A DNA stretch of 64,000 bases, taken from assembly GCA_020466095.1 (NCBI GenBank), contig CM035809.1, forward strand, positions 8,032,723 to 8,096,722. Direction: 5' to 3'. This document shows positions 35,399-45,979 of this stretch, one piece after another. The first letter of the stretch is position 1; every line of letters begins with the position of its first letter. Below the pieces are notes generated by a model. That model did no database searches. It saw only the letters and a list, made by a program, of their open reading frames with translations, and was not told the DNA's origin. Both the position numbers and the translations under genes were made by a program. The stretch is from Chlorops oryzae. Taxonomy: Eukaryota; Arthropoda; Insecta; Diptera; Chloropidae.

Positions 35399-35504
35399 TG
35401 GTTAGGTTAGGTTAGGTTGTAGGGGCCGCCCACCAGGAAGGTGGCGCACTTAGACCAAGAAAGGTCCATTGTGTTACCCACGGATTCAGGACACCTATTT
35501 TATT

Positions 35505-38500
35505 TTATTTTATAAACCATTTTGTTCGCTCAATAAAGCTTGCTATCCTCACAGGGTTAAGTACCTCGAGTTCCGATAGGGAGTGAAAGAAGTAATATCC
35601 CAAGGTTTTAAATCTCAGTTTAGCAAAGGCTGGGCAGTGCAGGAGAAGGTGCTGAGGAGTTTCCTCCTCCTCTTCATCCTGACAACTCCTGCAAAAATCG
35701 AAGGCAGGTGCCCGTAGCCTTCTGGCATGGGGACCTATGAGACAGTGACCGGTCAACAGTCCGACTGTCATCGAAAGACGCGTTTTTGACATCCTGAGTA
35801 ATTCCTCAGTCCGTTTATGCCCTATGCGTGGCCAAGTTAGTCTAGCTTTCTCACAAAAACCCCCGCTTTCCCATCTCTCTTGAAAGGACCTGTTGGCCCA
35901 TTCCTCAATGAGAAGGCGACAGGTAGCAAGAGGAACCTCTGTTTGCTCGCCTGTTCGTGGAGCCGTCAGAGTGGTGCCGTGTCTGGCCAGCTCATCAGCT
36001 GTACAGTTCCCAGGAATATCGCTATGTCCAGGTACCCATACGATCTCTATTTGAAAGTACTTTCCCATCTCAAAGAGAAGGGACAGACACTTATTGACCG
36101 ATTTTGAATTGACCACAAAGGAGTCGAGTGATTTAATTGCTGCCTGACTATCAGTGAAAATACTAACTCTTGTGTGAGTTATCACGTTCCGACGCAGCCA
36201 TCTAACTGCTTCGCTAATTGCGGCTATTTCTGCCTGAAAGACGCTACAGTGATCGGGGAGTCTAAAACTAAGACTCACATTAAGCGTTTTACAGAAAACA
36301 CCTCCTCCAACCCTACCTTCCAATTTAGAACCATCTGTAAAGAAGGTCAGACGGTCCCCATCCCGGACGGACCCCCCCTTCCAGTCCTCCCTCAAGGGTA
36401 TAGAAGTCCGGAAGGGCTTTTCCAGACTAACCGTTGGTACGCAGTAGTCCGTAGTCTCCGGTATGTCGCCCAAAAGAACGGGCATTGGTAGGTTCGAAGT
36501 TCTATTCCTTACACCAACTTCCCTCAAACGCAAAGCGGTGATCAAAGCCACCCGCTTCACCGCTATGTCGGGGGGTATAATATTGAGCATCGCACTTAAG
36601 GCGAGCGTGGGAGTAGATCCAAGTGCTCCCGTGATACCCATGAGAGCTAAACGTTGGACCTTGTCTAGTTTTTTGCAAATCGAGGTCTTCTTCACCGCAG
36701 GCCACCAGACAGCACAGCCATACAGCAGTATGGGTCTGGCCACCACAGTGAAGATCCAGTACACAGCTTTGGGGGACAGCCCCCATCGCTTACCAATGGC
36801 CTGTTTGCAACAGTAGAGCGCTACCTCAGCCTTCCTAATGCGCTCTTCAATCGCTGGCCCCCAGTTTAGTTTCCTATCAACTAGAAGACCCAAATATCTA
36901 ACATTGTCTGTGACAGTTAAGGGGACGCCATCCAGAGATGGTGCCCGGAAATCCGGAATTTTGTGCTTCCTTGTGAAAAGAACCAGTTCAGTCTTGCTCG
37001 GATTAACAGCAAGCCCACAGTCCCTGGCCCAGGTTGTCACGATTTTTAAATAGGAGTGCATTAGACTACTCAGGGTGTCTAAATGCTTTCCTCTTACCAA
37101 TAGCGCCACATCGTCTGCATAGGCAACCGTGCGGCATCCATATGAATCAAGCCTTTCTAGGAGGCCGTTCATTACGATGAGCCACAGAAGAGGTGATAAT
37201 ACTCCCCCTTGGGGAGTTCCTCTTCTGACCCTTCGCGTCCTTACCGAGCTTCCCCATTCCGCTACGACAGTTCTGTCCGTAAGCAGTCCATGAATCATCT
37301 CGACTAATCTGCCCGGTATGCCCAGACTAACAAGAGAACTTGTGATGGCCTCCGGATGTACGTAATTAAAGGCTCCCTCAATGTCTAGGAAGGCCCCCAG
37401 TAAGAACTCCTTGTGAGTCAAGGAGCCCTCCACTTGATTTATCAAGCAGTAAAGAGCCGTATCCACCGACTTCCCCCTCGTATATGCATGCTGGGAGTTG
37501 GATAGCCTACTTTTGGGAACTTTGCTCCTAATGTATATCTCAAGGAGTCTCTCCAGGGTTTTCAGGAGAAAGGAGGAGAGACTAATGGGACGAAAGTCCT
37601 TAGGTGAGGTGTGTGATCTTTTTCCCGCTTTGGGAATGAAAACAACCCTAGTCATCTTCCAGCCCCTAGGGATGTGTCCCAGGCGGACACAGGCAGTGAA
37701 GATCGTCTGGAGCCACTTAAGCGCCATACTGAGCGTTTTCTGTAGCTGTGCAGGGAAAATACCGTCTAGGCCAGGTGATTTATATGGCTGAAAGGATCTT
37801 ACAGCCCATATAATCCTGTTTTCATTGACTATATCCGACAGCAGCAGGCTATCCTCCGCCAGGTTCGATGGGATCAGACTAATCCCTTGCTCCTGAGCTG
37901 GAGGAAAGTGCTTATCCATCAGAAGCTCGAGGGATTCCTCGCTACTTGTAGCCCACCCCCCATTATCGGTCTTAATATAACCAATCGCAGGAGCTCTTTT
38001 TGACAGGATTTTACGAAATCTTGTAGCTTCTGAGCTGCTTTCCACTGATTCGCAGAAAGCCCTCCATGAAGTCCTTTTAGATTTCCTAATCTCCGTCTTA
38101 TATATGTTAAGGCTAGCCCTGTATACCTGCCAGTCCTCTGCTTCATTCGAGCTCTTGGCCCTATTAAACAACCTTCTGCACGATGCTCTGAGACATTCGA
38201 TGTCCTCATTCCACCAGTGCGGCTTAGATTTCCCACAGCGTTTGATTATAGGGCATGCTACATTGTGAGCTTCCCTGTATGCGGTAGTTAGACTCTCTGT
38301 CATACACTCCAATTCTTCAGAGTTAGTAGGTGTTCGCGGAGTGTCTATCAGAAAAGGCCCAATAGTCTCGCTAAAAGTTTTCCAGTTCGTGTTACGGTTG
38401 TTCCTGTACGACAGAACCTTGACCTGCTGTGTTCCAGCATTCACAGTGAACTGTATATACCGATGGTCGGAGAAGGAGTGCTCCTCCAGCACCTTCCAGT

Positions 38501-39089
38501 CAGTAACAAAATTTTCGTCCAGAAGAGATGTCAGTGTGATGTCTAGCACTTCTCTCCGGTTAGCTGTTATGAATGTGGGTTCTTCCCCCCTATTGCATAT
38601 GCCTACGTTTTCGTTGCATAAATAATCAAAAAGTGACTCACCCCTTTCATTTGTGTCCGTGCTGCCCCATATTGTATGGTGCGCGTTTGCATCAGCCCCC
38701 ACCACCACACCAATGCCCATGATTCTTGCTTCCGCCAAGAGTCCTCTTAAAACGGGAGGGGGAGCTTCTATATCGTGGGCCATGTAGGCCGAGGCCAGCC
38801 AGGTCCTCCTGCCACCCGCCTCTATACAAACAGCGACCGTGTCGTGATCACTAAAGTTTTGCAGGAAGAAAGCGTTAAAATTTTTCTTAACTAGAATGCA
38901 TGACCTTGGTTTACCTGAACCAGTCTGACTGAAAATATTGTAATTTGAGGTGCCAATCCCACAGATCTGATTGTTCCATACCCATGGTTCCTGGACCAGC
39001 ACCGCATCAGCTCCACCTTGCTCAAGGTGGATAAGAAGATTGGCGGCGGCCGCCTTCGAGTGGTGGAGATTAATCTGAAGTACCCTCAT
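35505..39089 (-). CDS. LINE ORF2: endonuclease, reverse transcriptase, RNase H (1194 aa)
   Basis: This protein nicks the target and copies element RNA by target-primed reverse transcription. The ATG at 39089 (MRVLQINLHH) is preferred because it begins the conserved endonuclease domain. The frame is open further upstream inside ORF1. AP endonuclease spans residues about 1-220, with N7, E34 in VQEPW, GADANAHH at 131-138 and SDHR at 207-210. Reverse transcriptase spans about 430-760, with FLDIEGAF (D569), GTPQGGVLSP and YADD at 657-660. RNase H spans about 912-1040, with D919 in FFTDGS, E954, D980 and D1032. A C-terminal C-x2-C ... H-x4-HC cluster lies at about 1133-1152. All catalytic positions I can identify are present and there are no internal stops. 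It overlaps the ORF1 stop by 20 nt, which suggests coupled reinitiation. Confidence 0.95.
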   Translation of the reverse strand: MRVLQINLHHSKAAAANLLIHLEQGGADAVLVQEPWVWNNQICGIGTSNYNIFSQTGSGKPRSCILVKKNFNAFFLQNFSDHDTVAVCIEAGGRRTWLASAYMAHDIEAPPPVLRGLLAEARIMGIGVVVGADANAHHTIWGSTDTNERGESLFDYLCNENVGICNRGEEPTFITANRREVLDITLTSLLDENFVTDWKVLEEHSFSDHRYIQFTVNAGTQQVKVLSYRNNRNTNWKTFSETIGPFLIDTPRTPTNSEELECMTESLTTAYREAHNVACPIIKRCGKSKPHWWNEDIECLRASCRRLFNRAKSSNEAEDWQVYRASLNIYKTEIRKSKRTSWRAFCESVESSSEATRFRKILSKRAPAIGYIKTDNGGWATSSEESLELLMDKHFPPAQEQGISLIPSNLAEDSLLLSDIVNENRIIWAVRSFQPYKSPGLDGIFPAQLQKTLSMALKWLQTIFTACVRLGHIPRGWKMTRVVFIPKAGKRSHTSPKDFRPISLSSFLLKTLERLLEIYIRSKVPKSRLSNSQHAYTRGKSVDTALYCLINQVEGSLTHKEFLLGAFLDIEGAFNYVHPEAITSSLVSLGIPGRLVEMIHGLLTDRTVVAEWGSSVRTRRVRRGTPQGGVLSPLLWLIVMNGLLERLDSYGCRTVAYADDVALLVRGKHLDTLSSLMHSYLKIVTTWARDCGLAVNPSKTELVLFTRKHKIPDFRAPSLDGVPLTVTDNVRYLGLLVDRKLNWGPAIEERIRKAEVALYCCKQAIGKRWGLSPKAVYWIFTVVARPILLYGCAVWWPAVKKTSICKKLDKVQRLALMGITGALGSTPTLALSAMLNIIPPDIAVKRVALITALRLREVGVRNRTSNLPMPVLLGDIPETTDYCVPTVSLEKPFRTSIPLREDWKGGSVRDGDRLTFFTDGSKLEGRVGGGVFCKTLNVSLSFRLPDHCSVFQAEIAAISEAVRWLRRNVITHTRVSIFTDSQAAIKSLDSFVVNSKSVNKCLSLLFEMGKYFQIEIVWVPGHSDIPGNCTADELARHGTTLTAPRTGEQTEVPLATCRLLIEEWANRSFQERWESGGFCEKARLTWPRIGHKRTEELLRMSKTRLSMTVGLLTGHCLIGPHARRLRAPAFDFCRSCQDEEEEETPQHLLLHCPAFAKLRFKTLGYYFFHSLSELEVLNPVRIASFIERTKWFIK

Positions 39090-40797
39090 GTACTCCAGCA
39101 ATCTCCACCATCGTTGCGTCCGCCTCGTCGCTCGACGCCAGGAGGTCATCCTCGAAGAGGCGCGTAAGGCTGGTAATCGACCCAGCTGTGGATATGGACT
39201 CCCTTCGCTCTGCAGTCTCCGCAGAAGACTGAAGGGAGTCCTCAGCTGCGGTCTCCACCTCCACACCGCACCCAGGTTTCCGGGTGAGGGATTCCGACGC
39301 GGTGCCTGCGCCGACCGCGGATTGGGGTCCCTCCTCCGCTCCCGTGTTTTCCACAGGTGCTACGAAGGAACCCAGGGTGTTCACCACCCCTGCGGTCACG
39401 CTAATCACTGCCGAGTTTTCGGCAGCGATGCACCCTGCCTTCCCACTACTGGTGGGACCATGTTCTCCGGCATCAGTCCGGTACACTTTCAGCGCTACCT
39501 TACTGAAGCCGTAGGATACGATCCCCTCCGACTCCGCTAGAGGTTTCAGGGACTCGGCGTTTAGTACGAGTACCACTTGCCGAGTTGGTCCCACCGACTC
39601 CTCTAGCTTAGCTAGCTTCCAGTTGTGGGTTGGAAGGCTTGGGTTGCATATCCTAAACATTTTTAGGATATGCTCCGGTTCGGAAGGTGTGGTCGGGATC
39701 CAAGCTCGAGCTCTTGGACGAGAAGGAATATCCTTTTGGTCCACCGCCACCAGCTTGGCTCCCGGCCACACCTCCCCTACTTTCGCGATGGCTGCCTTGT
39801 ACAAGGCAACCGATCGCTCATTTGAGCAGGCGACCAATTTCACCTGCCCCTGATGCCAGCCAGCATCGTCGCAGGAGGGAGGAGGCCCTGGATTTTCTTC
39901 CAAAACCTGGAAGAAGACGGAAGCGAGGGCCATCTCCACCCACTTCCACTTGTCCTTGGGTATCCTACCCTCCTCGACGCTGCTGTCAAGTACGCCCAGG
40001 ATCAGGCTATTTTTGGCCACCTCGCTGTAAGACCTCGAAGGATTGACTTTGGGTCTCTTCACCTGAGGAGGTTCCTCCTCCTGAGACCTTTGCCTCTTCG
40101 AGGCAAGTCCCACCTTCGAGGCTTCCGCCTGGACCTTACGGGCCCACTCCAGAGATGCAGCTTGCTGCGCAGTAAGCTGCTCTCTGGGAGTGTTCCCGTA
40201 TTTTTCTGCAATTTTTCCGGCCATGCGTCTGTCCGAGTACGCCTTTTTCGAAGGTGGCATCCTCTTCCTGGGATTTCCTCCTGCCAAAGTCTTGGCAGAA
40301 GGATTCCCAGTAGAGGTTGCCTCCACTCGAGCAAGACCCTTGCTGGTGCTGGTTCCCTGGTCCAGAGAGCCTCCTGCAGGGGTAGTGCCAGTCGTACTCG
40401 GCAGATGCAGCGGCGACTGGGTTGCCGGAATCACCACTGCTGGTGACTCTGGGGGTTTCGAAGCCCTGCCTGCTTTGGCTAGCGGTGGCTTTGGTTTGGG
40501 GGGAAAACTTCCACTGGTAACTCCTGTAGAAGATCCCCTGGGATTTGCATTTGGCTTCAAAGCCGAAGAAGAAGAGGCGGTCGAAGGTCCCAGTGCTGAA
40601 GACCTTCCTGCGCTCTTTAATGTTTGTTTTGTGTTATTTTTGCTGTTATTGTACATGTAAAAAGGGTCCCCCCTCGTGGCCGCTATCCTTAATCCGAAGT
40701 GCAGTCGCTTATATAGGTCCATGGGTATCTGTGCCGAAGCAGGGAGGTCCATGCGAGGGTTGACATGTGCCCTTATGGGACACATGTTCAGAGCCAA
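39070..40797 (-). CDS. LINE ORF1: Gag-like RNA-binding protein (575 aa)
   Basis: ORF1 proteins of this class bind element RNA and form the transposition particle. The first 260 residues are basic and low in complexity (Ser, Pro, Thr, Gly, Lys), with a Lys/Arg-rich patch near RKRMPPSKKAYSDRR. A folded domain of about 170 residues follows (from about SYSEVAKNSLILGVLD to ALKVYRTD), rich in Trp and resembling the DUF4780-type domain of insect LOA ORF1. No CCHC zinc knuckles are present. The acidic tail ends VEIAGVHEGTSD. Several in-frame ATGs exist near the start (for example MYNNSKNNTKQ), so translation may begin about 48 codons later than the first ATG. The family domain is my recognition, not a database result. 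Confidence 0.88.
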   Translation of the reverse strand: MALNMCPIRAHVNPRMDLPASAQIPMDLYKRLHFGLRIAATRGDPFYMYNNSKNNTKQTLKSAGRSSALGPSTASSSSALKPNANPRGSSTGVTSGSFPPKPKPPLAKAGRASKPPESPAVVIPATQSPLHLPSTTGTTPAGGSLDQGTSTSKGLARVEATSTGNPSAKTLAGGNPRKRMPPSKKAYSDRRMAGKIAEKYGNTPREQLTAQQAASLEWARKVQAEASKVGLASKRQRSQEEEPPQVKRPKVNPSRSYSEVAKNSLILGVLDSSVEEGRIPKDKWKWVEMALASVFFQVLEENPGPPPSCDDAGWHQGQVKLVACSNERSVALYKAAIAKVGEVWPGAKLVAVDQKDIPSRPRARAWIPTTPSEPEHILKMFRICNPSLPTHNWKLAKLEESVGPTRQVVLVLNAESLKPLAESEGIVSYGFSKVALKVYRTDAGEHGPTSSGKAGCIAAENSAVISVTAGVVNTLGSFVAPVENTGAEEGPQSAVGAGTASESLTRKPGCGVEVETAAEDSLQSSAETAERRESISTAGSITSLTRLFEDDLLASSDEADATMVEIAGVHEGTSD

Positions 40798-41307
40798 CCA
40801 GCGTTAAGCGGGACGAAAGTCAACCGCACCTGCACCACCAACTTAACGGCGACGGATAAGGAACGTACCACGAGGCCTGCCAAGGTTTTACCGGGACGGA
40901 GACAACTGTGGCATTAGCCCGAAAGCCATTTCGGTAGGGTATCACCCCGACCTACTCAGGTAACAGAATACCACAGTTGCCAGCCCAAGACGTCAAGTCC
41001 GAATCAGGTGTCCAAGAGAAAAGGCCAAGGTCGTTGCCGTTCAAGCCGTAGGTAACTTTACTCAGCACGCAGCCAATCCAACACGGGAAGCCCCAGTGGA
41101 GAAACGAAGTCTCCGTTGGCATAGCCTGCGTGCATCATCGACCCTGTTACCTAAAGAGGGGGGTTTGGTCCGCGACGGAGCTTTGCACCAAGGCGCTATG
41201 ACTCCGTAAACCATCTACTCAATCTGAGTAGGTGGCACCCCCTATCCGCCACCTGGGGACGCGCCCGATGGGTACCCACCCGCACGAGTTGTATCATGAT
41301 ATTGATC

Positions 41308-42509
41308 AGTATTTTTATAGCTTCTGACGCCTTAAATTATTTGGCACTTCTTAAGAGAAATTAATTACATAGAACCTCTCTTAAGTCTAAACGGATCCAC
41401 TAAATTTCCTTTTGCATGGGGAAATGTATTTTAATATAGTGAATATAGCTTTATTGAAATCCATTTTTTATTACTCCAATTATTGAGACCACGATTCGAA
41501 GTGTTCACAAAATTTTTGTGAGAGTAATGAGAGAATGACTTAGAAATATGGGCATTAATCAACTGCCCATATTCGAGGGCAAGGTTTTAAGGGAGTTGTC
41601 TCATTGACGAGGCTGTTTTGGACCTCTTTTTAAAAAATTCCTCACAGAAAACGAAATGAGCTTTTTCAATTTAGTTTTTTTTTTAATTGTATTAGGAACG
41701 AATGAAAGTTAATAAAGGGGAGCTTTGTTTTTTTTATGTGAGGGTGGTTCAAAAATTCTCGGCCGTCAAAAAAAAAAGGTTAAAAAAAAGGCGTAATGCT
41801 GGCTGCCACGATTCCAGGTCTCCAAGTTGTCTGAAGTGAAAAAGAAAAACGGATTTATAATTAGTATAGATGTCATTATGGTGTGAACTTTCAAAATTTT
41901 TGGTTTTTTTTTTTTTTGACAAAATGGTGGCCATTGAAAAACGACCCTTCGATTTCGGGTATATTTTTTGTAGTTCAGTGTAAAAGAAAAATAGTAAAAA
42001 ATTTGATAAAATTATAACTGGGATTCACGCCATAATGGTGACAATTCTGCAGTGATTCCACTTTATGTCATTAGAATCAGTCCAGTTGGACTGGAGAAAT
42101 CGTGGCAGCCAGTTTAAAAAAAGTGGTTTCGAGATAAATGCGTTTAAAGTTTGAAGCAACGCTAAAATTGCTCGTTTTAGCGCAGACATTGCTCGACAAA
42201 GAAGACTATATCTTCTAAACTATATCGAATTTCAAAAAAACCTTTTATCACGATATTCTTAAATATTCAAGCTTTAAAAAAATTAAAATAAAAATGGCAA
42301 AAAAATTTTTGCCCCTTAAGACGGAGTTTCGGGCCAGCCAACGAAAACGGAGATTACCGAATTCGAAATAACAATGAACTTGAAGCTTTGATTGCAAATA
42401 AAAACGATATACGATTGATAAAATCTTCAAAGAATCCAATCGTTGGGACATTTCTTTAGAATGCCTGATACATCAAGTGTAAAAATAGCCTTTTTGCAAA
42501 ATCCAATAG
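41308..42509. other. Intergenic with an old AT-rich repeat (related to 49.35-49.64 kb)
   Basis: Phrases such as TTTGACAAAATGGTGGCCATT and AAAAAGTGGTTTCGAGATAA followed by TGCGTTTAAAGTT recur at 49350-49600 as TTGACAAAATGGCGCAATT and AAAAAGTGGTTTTGAGATAA followed by ACGCGTTCAAAGTT. This marks an old dispersed repeat. No intact gene. Confidence 0.45.
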
Positions 42510-42668
42510 GTCGAAGGACGACTTAAGAAGAGATGCATAGACAACGTCGATGCCGATCTAGCAGCTATGACTATCGTCAATTGGAGGCATGCAGATAGGA
42601 ATAGAACCGAATGGCGAAATATTGTGGCGGATTGTAAGCTAAGAAGAAGAGGATGTAGAATGACTTAG
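42510..42668 (+). pseudogene. RTE-type LINE ORF2 C-terminal remnant
   Basis: From 42516 one frame runs to a TAG at 42666-42668. It reads GRLKKRCIDNVDADLAAMTI, then VNWRHADRNRTEWRNIVADC. The pattern GR-x-KKRW-like, xxWxxxAxDRxxWRxIV is the usual end of RTE-clade ORF2. The upstream reverse transcriptase is absent, as in a 5'-truncated copy. Confidence 0.7.
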
Positions 42669-43130
42669 CTCAACCTAAGAATCGCTTTCACAGATCTTTA
42701 ACCTCTCACCGATTTTAATGCTGTCTAATACCATTATTTCGACTCAAAACGAGGTGATGGTGAGTTGTTGAACAGACGAAGCTTTGATGTTTTGTCCATC
42801 ATATTGGTGCCGAAAAATTATCTCCCACGGAAAAAGATGTACTTTCTGAAGCAATCAATAAAATTACAAAAATTATTTTTCCTATGTGATATTGCGTTCA
42901 AGTCTCAAATGATAGTAATCAAAATTATTTTAATCAAAATAACCAATTACTATAAAGACATTACTGGTTGTACCAATATTAAAGGATTAATCGATTCTAC
43001 ATGTCACACTCTACTGCAATACAAATTGAAAAAATGGATTTGTTGAAATTGTAACGTACTTTTCATACAATTAATCGACTGCACTAAGTAAAATCAAATT
43101 GAAATTTTTCTGCATCCAGATGTAATTTTT
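42669..43130. other. Intergenic, nothing recognised
   Basis: AT-rich; the 93-codon + frame at 42765-43046 shows no recognisable feature. Confidence 0.35.
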
Positions 43131-43500
43131 CATCTTTTAAAAATCGTTGACATATGGGTACCATTAGATCGATCCAGCATTGAATAAAATAAATGGGTGT
43201 TGATTGGACACTTTTCATACCAAAGGCTTCCAAAGTAAAAAATTGAAAGTTTTCAGATTTCCTTTCCTTTATTTCTTATGGGTCAAATTTTTACCATCAA
43301 TTTAATTTTGCCTAAAAGCACATATAATTGGCTTTCAAACTGCACAAAATTTTTTTTTTCTACAATTAACCATTGGCGTGTGAGAATTGTTTTTCTGGGC
43401 TTAGTGCCAATAAAATTTAAGGCCCCATAACTCCTCAGGGGTCCATTTGGGGCATTAGGGGGTTAAAGCTTTTTACATAAGTTCTATAGGCGCAAAGTTA
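43131..43500 (+). repeat. Dispersed repeat Y, copy 1
   Basis: Shares with 48085-48450 the phrases ACATATGGG, CGATCCAGCATT, TGAATAAAATAAA, TTTTCATACCAAA and, near its end, CTCCTCAGGGGT. The copies are diverged and non-coding. In the second copy the repeat follows directly after repeat X, so the two may be parts of one larger element. Confidence 0.55.
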
Positions 43501-44971
43501 CATATTACTTGGATAGAAAAAAATCATATTGCCTTTTTTCCACTTAACTTTTTTCCTCCATTGCCATTACATAAAATGATTTTGGGGAAAAATTCTTGAT
43601 AAGTTAATAAGCATTTTAGTGGGCGTAGGTACATTTATTTATACAAAGGTCTAGGTTACCTATTGTTAAATTTGATCGATTTGTGACTGATTTCATGTTT
43701 ATTACGAGTCCAAAGGTCACAAACATGTCCTTTAAAAAATATTAAAAAAAAAAATAAATAAATAGAATAACAAAGAAGAGGAAAGCCAAAAGCGCGGAAG
43801 GCTGAGAAAATTTTGAGTTGACGCTTTCAAATTGAAGCCGTCATTTTTCGTTCTTCCTTTGCATTCAAAAGTTTGATGAAAAATATTTTCCTGTTTCTTG
43901 ATTGAAATTCATAAATAATAAACCCCCCCAAAAAAAGGAACAAATTAAAAACGTGCGGGTAATTTAAAAAGCTTGTTTCATTGTTCAATGGATGGTAAAG
44001 TGAGCATTTTTTTTCAATGACATAAAAATTTTCGTTAGACCATGACGATTGCGTGGGAGTCGCGTAAATATGAGATTTGAAATATTTTTTTTCTTTTATA
44101 CTGCAGGGTTTCTTCAATCATAATAAAAGACCAAATATTATTCTAATTCCATTACGAATTAACGGCACAATGTCATAAATAAACCTTGAACTTTTCATTA
44201 ATCAGCAGCTCTTTTGTGAGTGAATGCTTGAAAATATTCGAAAGAAGAAAATAAAGGAGGAAACTCCAACCTGCTCGTTCAAAAAGGTTTTTGCGTTTTT
44301 TGCGCAACGATAAGTGCTAAAAAATATTTTTATTTGTATAAGAATTAGACTAAGTAGGTGCTTGAAAAATATTGCTAATACAATTTTTATACATAAATTG
44401 ACGCAACATAACGATAAATTAATAAATAACTTAAATAAATAGGTACAAAAGAAATAAAATTTATAATAAACTTTCACACAACTTCTTTCGCTTTCAATCG
44501 TGTTGCTATCCGTAAATGTTGAAATGGTAGCTTTAGCAACATTGCCCGCCACGGCATAAAAGTCAAATTCATTTCAAGTCTGCAACATTCAACATGCTGC
44601 AGAGCGCAGTTAACAAGCTTACTTTGCAACACAAACAAATCACAGCTGTTCATGGTGTTTTTTCTTCTTCGATTTTTTGTTTTTTTACTCAAATATTGCG
44701 TCGGGAACAAATGCAAGGACGAGAAGAAAACAAGCTGGCAAAGAAATTTGCTGCGCAGCCACAGCATTCGCATTCATACAGCAGAAAATAAGCGAATAGG
44801 CCAACGAAATCAAAATGCAAAAGCAAAAAATAATAACAACAGCAGCAACAGAAAAGAAATGAAGAAAAAATATCGAAATAAAAGAAGTGACGATGAAAAC
44901 AATTTTCAGTTCATCGCAAAATTGTGAACGAGCAAGACGCGAACTCCGAAACGAGCGCAAGGAAGCAAGCG
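43501..44971. other. Intergenic, no gene recognised
   Basis: 43500-44500 is AT-rich without clear features. 44500-44960 is more complex, with CA-, GA- and AAC-rich stretches typical of fly upstream regions. It leads into the possible promoter at 44972. Confidence 0.35.
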
Positions 44972-44978
44972 TATAAAA
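44972..44978 (+). promoter_or_regulatory. Possible core promoter (TATAAAA)
   Basis: TATAAAA in the context AGCGTATAAAATTGAAC, within a GC-richer block (44900-45080), and followed by a purine- and A-rich leader-like stretch. No coding exon was identified downstream in the window. Consensus evidence only. Confidence 0.25.
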
Positions 44979-45079
44979 TTGAACAGAAGAACGTGATGTT
45001 AAAAAACTAACGGCCAAATAACCACGGGACGACAGAATGTGGTCCGAGAAGTGTTATGCGGATTATTGAAAGAAGCGTT

Positions 45080-45960
45080 AAGTGGGAAAATAGTTTTGTT
45101 TTTGCTTTCCGTTGTAGTTGCTTTGAAAATTCACTGATTTGAACTATGAACGTGGCTTGTTAAGTGATTTATCTTAATTATATGACGACAGTGAGAGAGC
45201 ATCTTAAATATTTACTAAGATTTCAAGTTGTTCTGTATTTGAGAGAAGATAACCGATGCAATTGAATTCTTAAAGGAAAACTTAACAGTTATTTAAATAT
45301 TCATTAAAAAAAATAATTTTTAAAAAATTAAAAAAAATTTTCGATTAATTCGATCTATGAATGAAGTTAAATGAATATGAAGACGATTAAAAATAAATAA
45401 AAAATAAATAAAAACTATTAAAAAAAAATAAAAACTAAATGAAAAATTTTATTTAAATTAAATAAAACATAAAAATAAAATAAATTTAAAAATTTCATTA
45501 AAAATATATAAGGAATAAATAAAAAACAAAAATAAAATAAAAAAAATAAATTTAAGTTAAAGAAAAACAAATAAAAAATAATTAAAAATTTTTATTTAAA
45601 ACAAATAAAGCAAAATTATAAAATAAATGAAAAATATATACCAATTTCATTCATAATAAATAAACAATAAATAAAAAATATTTTTTAAAAATTCAAGTAA
45701 AAAATAGTAATCTACATAAGAACTTAAAGAACTCCTTAGCTTAAAATACTAAATATAAATCTATTTTGCTAAGCATGTAAGCTTTTATGAGAACATTAAC
45801 CCTTCATATAAGTACAATAATTTAATATACTCGGCAAGCAAAAAAAATCGGTTTATAAAATAACAATTGATTGAACAATTGAAATTGTTATTACAGACCA
45901 GTATTAAGGCCTCACTAAGCTTATAAGAATTCATAAAATTGAAATAAATATAAAAAAAAT
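45080..45960. other. Very AT-rich, A-run-filled intergenic DNA
   Basis: 45300-45700 is dominated by AAATAAA-like simple sequence. No gene. Confidence 0.5.
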
Positions 45961-45979
45961 AACTCTCAAAACTAGTTAT

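Larger units (their letters stand above)
35400..41288 (-). mobile_element. Full-length LOA-type LINE retrotransposon
   Basis: A 5.9-kb non-LTR retrotransposon on the minus strand. It has a 5' UTR of about 490 bp (41288-40798), ORF1, an overlapping ORF2, a 3' UTR of about 105 bp and the tail CAACCTAACCTAACCTAACC. TTGTATCATGAT flanks it perfectly (35388-35399 and 41289-41300). The clade call rests on domain order: AP endonuclease, reverse transcriptase, then RNase H, with an ORF1 lacking CCHC knuckles. The perfect TSD and two intact long frames point to a recent insertion that may still be competent. Confidence 0.93.

Noticed and set aside
39623..40763. Several + strand ORFs of up to 197 aa opposite LINE ORF1
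   Set aside because: Shadows of the GC-rich LINE coding strand.
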